Below, piece after piece: positions 61,405 through 64,000 of a stretch of DNA of 64,000 bases. Made by a program: the position numbers and the translations under genes. Origin of the DNA: Sinorhizobium psoraleae (GTDB taxonomy: Bacteria > Pseudomonadota > Alphaproteobacteria > Rhizobiales > Rhizobiaceae); the NCBI RefSeq assembly GCF_013283645.1, contig NZ_JABEKV010000002.1, forward strand, positions 1,433,798 through 1,497,797, in the 5' to 3' direction. Position 1 is the first letter of the stretch. The number at the start of each line of letters is the position of its first letter. Under the pieces are notes generated by a model, which was not told where the DNA came from, searched no databases, and saw nothing but the letters and a program-made list of their open reading frames with translations.

Positions 61405-62451
61405 TTAGTTGATGATGCCGAGTTTGCGGCAACCTTCAGCATATTCGCCGGTGCAGATCTCTTCCGGCGTGTTGATCTTCTTGTCGAAGATCTCGGCCTT
61501 GATGTTCTCGGCCGTGACCACCGCCGGGGTGAAGAGCTGTGACGGCGTTTCGTAGAGCTTATGCGTCGCCTCGGGCGTTTCGCCCTTGATCAGCTTCACC
61601 GCGACATTGGCGGCAGCCGCAGCTACGATCTCGGAAGGCTTCGAAATCGTGTTGTACTGGTCGCCGGAGATGATCAGCTGCAATGCCGCGATCGTCGCGT
61701 CGTTGCCGGTGACGGGCGGAACAGGCTTGACGCCCGCTGCCTTGAGCGCCGCGATTGCACCGCCGCCGGTTCCATCGTTGGCGGCAACGATCCCCTTGAT
61801 CTGGTCGCCGAAACGGGTGATCTGGCCTGCGGCCCATTCCTGCGCCTTCGGCGGCGCCCAGTCGGGCGTGTCGAATTCGGCGAGCGTCTTGTAGCCGGAT
61901 GCGTCGAGAGCGGAGTCGATGCCGTCGCGAATGAGACCGGCTGCCGCGTCGGTCGGCGAACCATTGATCTGCAGCACGCCGGAACCCTCGGCCACGCCGG
62001 TAGCCTTCAGATGATCGACCAGCGACTGCGCGATCGCGCGGCCGATGCCTTCATTGTCGAAAGAAACGTAGTAATCCGCCGGCTTGTCCGGGATCGGACG
62101 GTCATAGGCGATCACCTTGACGTCCTGGGAATGGGCGATTTCGACGAGCGCTGCGGCTGCGGCGGAATCGACCGGATCGAGCACGACGACCTTGGCGCCC
62201 TGGGCGATTACGGAGTTAAACTGCTGCTGCTGAAGCGCCACGTCCGCATTGGCGTTCTGATAGATGACGGTGCAGCTCGGGCAGAGCTTTTCCATCTCCG
62301 CCTTGAAGCCAGGATAGTCGTGTTCTTCGTAGCGGGTCGAAGCCTGGTCCGGCATCAGGAAGGCCACGGTGGCCGCGTCCTGCGCGACGGCCGCGCTGTT
62401 GAGCGACACGGCAAGGCCGGTCGAGGCAAGCAAGTAACAAATCGTCTTCAT
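61405..62451 (-). CDS. periplasmic sugar/polyol-binding protein
   Basis: This 348-residue protein has a signal peptide (about residues 1-24, ending AAVAQ) and a type I periplasmic binding fold of the ribose/xylose class: VAFLMPDQASTRYEEHDYPG at the N-terminus and IVAANDGTGGGAIAALKAAG in the second lobe. A strong AGGAAACTTATG ribosome site supports the start at 62451. It is the first gene of the ribitol operon and faces the LacI-type regulator. Its ligand is inferred to be ribitol. Confidence 0.92.
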   Translation of the reverse strand: MKTICYLLASTGLAVSLNSAAVAQDAATVAFLMPDQASTRYEEHDYPGFKAEMEKLCPSCTVIYQNANADVALQQQQFNSVIAQGAKVVVLDPVDSAAAAALVEIAHSQDVKVIAYDRPIPDKPADYYVSFDNEGIGRAIAQSLVDHLKATGVAEGSGVLQINGSPTDAAAGLIRDGIDSALDASGYKTLAEFDTPDWAPPKAQEWAAGQITRFGDQIKGIVAANDGTGGGAIAALKAAGVKPVPPVTGNDATIAALQLIISGDQYNTISKPSEIVAAAAANVAVKLIKGETPEATHKLYETPSQLFTPAVVTAENIKAEIFDKKINTPEEICTGEYAEGCRKLGIIN

Positions 62452-62665
62452 AAGTTTCCTCCACGGTTGATTTTGCGCCGGCGTCCTGAAGCTTTTGAAG
62501 GGCGACACCCCCACGATATCGCGAAGTCGTTCGGGGACAAGTTCCGCCGCGACTTCTTTAGGCCGATCAAGGCGTGGCCGGTCGCTCGCTGCAGCAGGCA
62601 CTGTAGCGTTGGACTTATTGATTCCTGTCAGACTCCTCCCCGGGACAGCGTTTGCTGAACTGGTA

Positions 62666-62703
62666 GCTTCATCGATTGCGCTCGCTTGCTCAATCGATGA
62701 AGC
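62666..62703. promoter_or_regulatory. double LacI-type operator (13-bp perfect inverted repeat)
   Basis: GCTTCATCGATTG (62666-62678) and CAATCGATGAAGC (62691-62703) form a perfect inverted repeat with a 12-bp spacer. Each arm also contains its own near-palindrome TCATCGATTG with a central CG, the layout of LacI-family operators. The two centres are 22 bp apart, about two helical turns. It lies in the divergent region between the binding-protein gene and the LacI-type regulator gene. Confidence 0.65.
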
Positions 62704-62705
62704 AG

Positions 62706-62734
62706 AATTGCCACTTAACTCTATTGATGTCAAG
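62706..62734 (-). promoter_or_regulatory. candidate promoter of the ribitol operon
   Basis: On the minus strand a perfect -35 hexamer TTGACA (62734-62729) is followed 17 bp later by CAATTC as a weak -10. The predicted operators lie directly downstream, so a bound repressor would block RNA polymerase. The weak -10 makes the call uncertain. The rest of this 312-bp gap shows no gene. Confidence 0.4.
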
Positions 62735-62763
62735 GTGACGCACGAAAGTGGAGATCAAAATTC

Positions 62764-63783
62764 GTGAAGCGTGGAACTCAGACCAAAAGAACAACGATCT
62801 ACGATCTGGCTGAATTGGCCGGAACGTCGGCGAGTGCGGTGAGTGCCGTGCTGAGCGGAAACTGGAAAAAGCGCCGCATCAGCAGCCAGCTGGCGGAGAA
62901 GATTACCCGCCTTGCCGAGGAGCAGGGTTATGCCCTGAATATGCAGGCAAGCGTGCTGCGCCGCGAGCGATCGAAGATCATCGGCATGCTCGTCCCTAAG
63001 TACGACAACCGCTATTTCGGCTCGATCGTCGAACAGTTCGAGACGAGAGCGCGCGAGAGAGGCCTCTTCCCGATCATCACTTGCACGCGCCGCGATCCCG
63101 CACTGGAGATCGAGGCCGCACGTGCCATGCTCTCCTATCAGGTGGACTGCCTGATCGCGACCGGCGCGACCGATCCAGATCGCATCGCCGACATTTGTTC
63201 CGCCGCCGGCGTTCGGACCGTGAACCTCGACCTGCCGGGTTCGCGTGTTCCCTCGGTCATCTCTGACAATTTCGGCGGCGCGCTCGAGCTTACGCGGCGC
63301 GTGCTCGCCAACTCAGAACGGGAGTTCGGTGAGAAGACACCGCTGCTCTTCGTCGGCGGACGCGGAACCGACCACAACACGTCGGAACGTGTGAGGGGGT
63401 TTCGTGCCGCCCACGCCGAGGCGGGGGTGGAGGTCGACGAGGCGCTCGTGCTTACCTGCGGCTATGCACCCGAAAAGGCCGAGAACGCAATGAAGTCGCT
63501 CGCGGACAAGGTCGGACCACTGCCGCGGGGCATGTTTGTCAACTCGACCATTTCGCTTGAAGGCGTCATGCGATGGATTCGTCGCTCCGGCCATTATGCC
63601 GATCGCATGCCTCTGCTCGGCTGCTTCGACTGGGACCCCTTTGTGGCGATGCTCGGAGACCACATCGAGATGGTTCGTCAGGACGTGCCGAGAATGCTCG
63701 ACGCGGTCTTCGAGATCATCGACTCCGGCGCATCCGAGCTGAAATTGATCCAGATCCCGCCGATCGTCGAGCAAACGGGGTGA
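62764..63783 (+). CDS. LacI-family transcriptional regulator of the ribitol operon
   Basis: This 339-residue protein has a LacI helix-turn-helix (TIYDLAELAGTSASAVSAVL, then KKRRISSQLAEKITRLA), a hinge and a periplasmic-binding-like sensor domain starting near SKIIGMLVPKYDNRYFGS. The recognition part has a small insertion (GNWKKRR) seen in some rhizobial LacI proteins. It starts with GTG. It is divergent from the ribitol transport and catabolic genes and should repress them in the absence of ribitol or D-ribulose. Both function and effector are inferred from context. Confidence 0.88.
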   Translation: MKRGTQTKRTTIYDLAELAGTSASAVSAVLSGNWKKRRISSQLAEKITRLAEEQGYALNMQASVLRRERSKIIGMLVPKYDNRYFGSIVEQFETRARERGLFPIITCTRRDPALEIEAARAMLSYQVDCLIATGATDPDRIADICSAAGVRTVNLDLPGSRVPSVISDNFGGALELTRRVLANSEREFGEKTPLLFVGGRGTDHNTSERVRGFRAAHAEAGVEVDEALVLTCGYAPEKAENAMKSLADKVGPLPRGMFVNSTISLEGVMRWIRRSGHYADRMPLLGCFDWDPFVAMLGDHIEMVRQDVPRMLDAVFEIIDSGASELKLIQIPPIVEQTG

Positions 63784-64000
63784 GAACGGGGTTGGCCTTC
63801 AATACTCCAATGCTATCACCTGGTGAGGCCGGGCGTATCGAGCGCATGAGGGCGGCGAATTTTCTATGATTGCGTGCTGGAACAGACAAGGGGTCTTTGG
63901 CAAGGTTCGGCATCCGAACTTGAACGCCTGTTTGCCGGCTAATCACCGCAGGCCAGCGGTGCGGCTATAACGCCTGAGAGGCCCGCGCTCCCGGGCTGAA
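63784..64000. other. 217-bp end of window without recognised gene
   Basis: No coding feature is supported in these last bases. A weak inverted repeat ACCGCAGGCCAGCGGT lies near 63945-63960 and could belong to a terminator of the regulator gene or to a feature that continues outside the window. Confidence 0.5.

Overview
The window reads as high-GC DNA from a Sinorhizobium/Ensifer-type alphaproteobacterium (Rhizobiales). The evidence is a complete Tad/Flp pilus operon in rhizobial order, several copies of what I recognise as RIME-type intergenic palindromes, and a second dispersed palindrome common in rhizobia. No tRNA, rRNA, CRISPR array, insertion sequence or prophage was seen. Genus-level assignment is inference from gene content and repeats.

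Left part (1-28 kb) looks like core genome. It starts with the tail of a GhrA-like hydroxyacid dehydrogenase, then a minus-strand set leucyl aminopeptidase > MarR regulator > NlpC/P60 peptidase. The Tad/Flp pilus system follows: a TadD-like TPR lipoprotein, two tandem Flp pilins, CpaA-CpaF and TadB/TadC on the minus strand, and a divergent secretin-N-domain protein with two TadE-like pseudopilins on the plus strand. Next is a nucleoside uptake and salvage island: deoB, add and upp on plus; deoA, purine nucleoside phosphorylase, cdd and a three-gene nucleoside-type ABC transporter on minus. No substrate-binding protein is visible for that transporter. A Zn/Cd/Pb P1B ATPase follows, under what looks like a MerR-type promoter with a 19-bp spacer.

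Middle part (28-48 kb) is a polysaccharide locus: a secreted clan GH-A hydrolase, GT2, VanZ-like protein, two GT4 enzymes, polysaccharide deacetylase, O-antigen-ligase-like polymerase, Wzz/GumC chain-length protein, GNAT-like protein and flippase. It is joined to an unusual set: PrmC-like methyltransferase + second GNAT-like protein (plus strand), facing NadE-like synthase < AMP-forming ligase < acyl carrier protein < asparagine synthase (minus strand). I read this set as a candidate carrier-protein-based acyl or aminoacyl decoration system for the polysaccharide. It is the best candidate here for undescribed biology.

Right part (48-64 kb) is accessory and repeat-rich. It holds an Ogt-type DNA repair methyltransferase, an unrecognised protein, a secreted protein made of 14 Asn-Ser-rich tetrapeptides, an ECF sigma/anti-sigma pair divergent from an exported subtilase, an SRPBCC protein, a class III nucleotide cyclase and a luciferase-like oxidoreductase. 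The last 7.4 kb is a ribitol catabolic operon: D-ribulokinase-type FGGY kinase, ribitol 2-dehydrogenase, CUT2 permease, ATPase and binding protein. A LacI-family regulator lies divergent to it, and the shared intergenic region carries a perfect 13-bp inverted repeat that looks like two operators.
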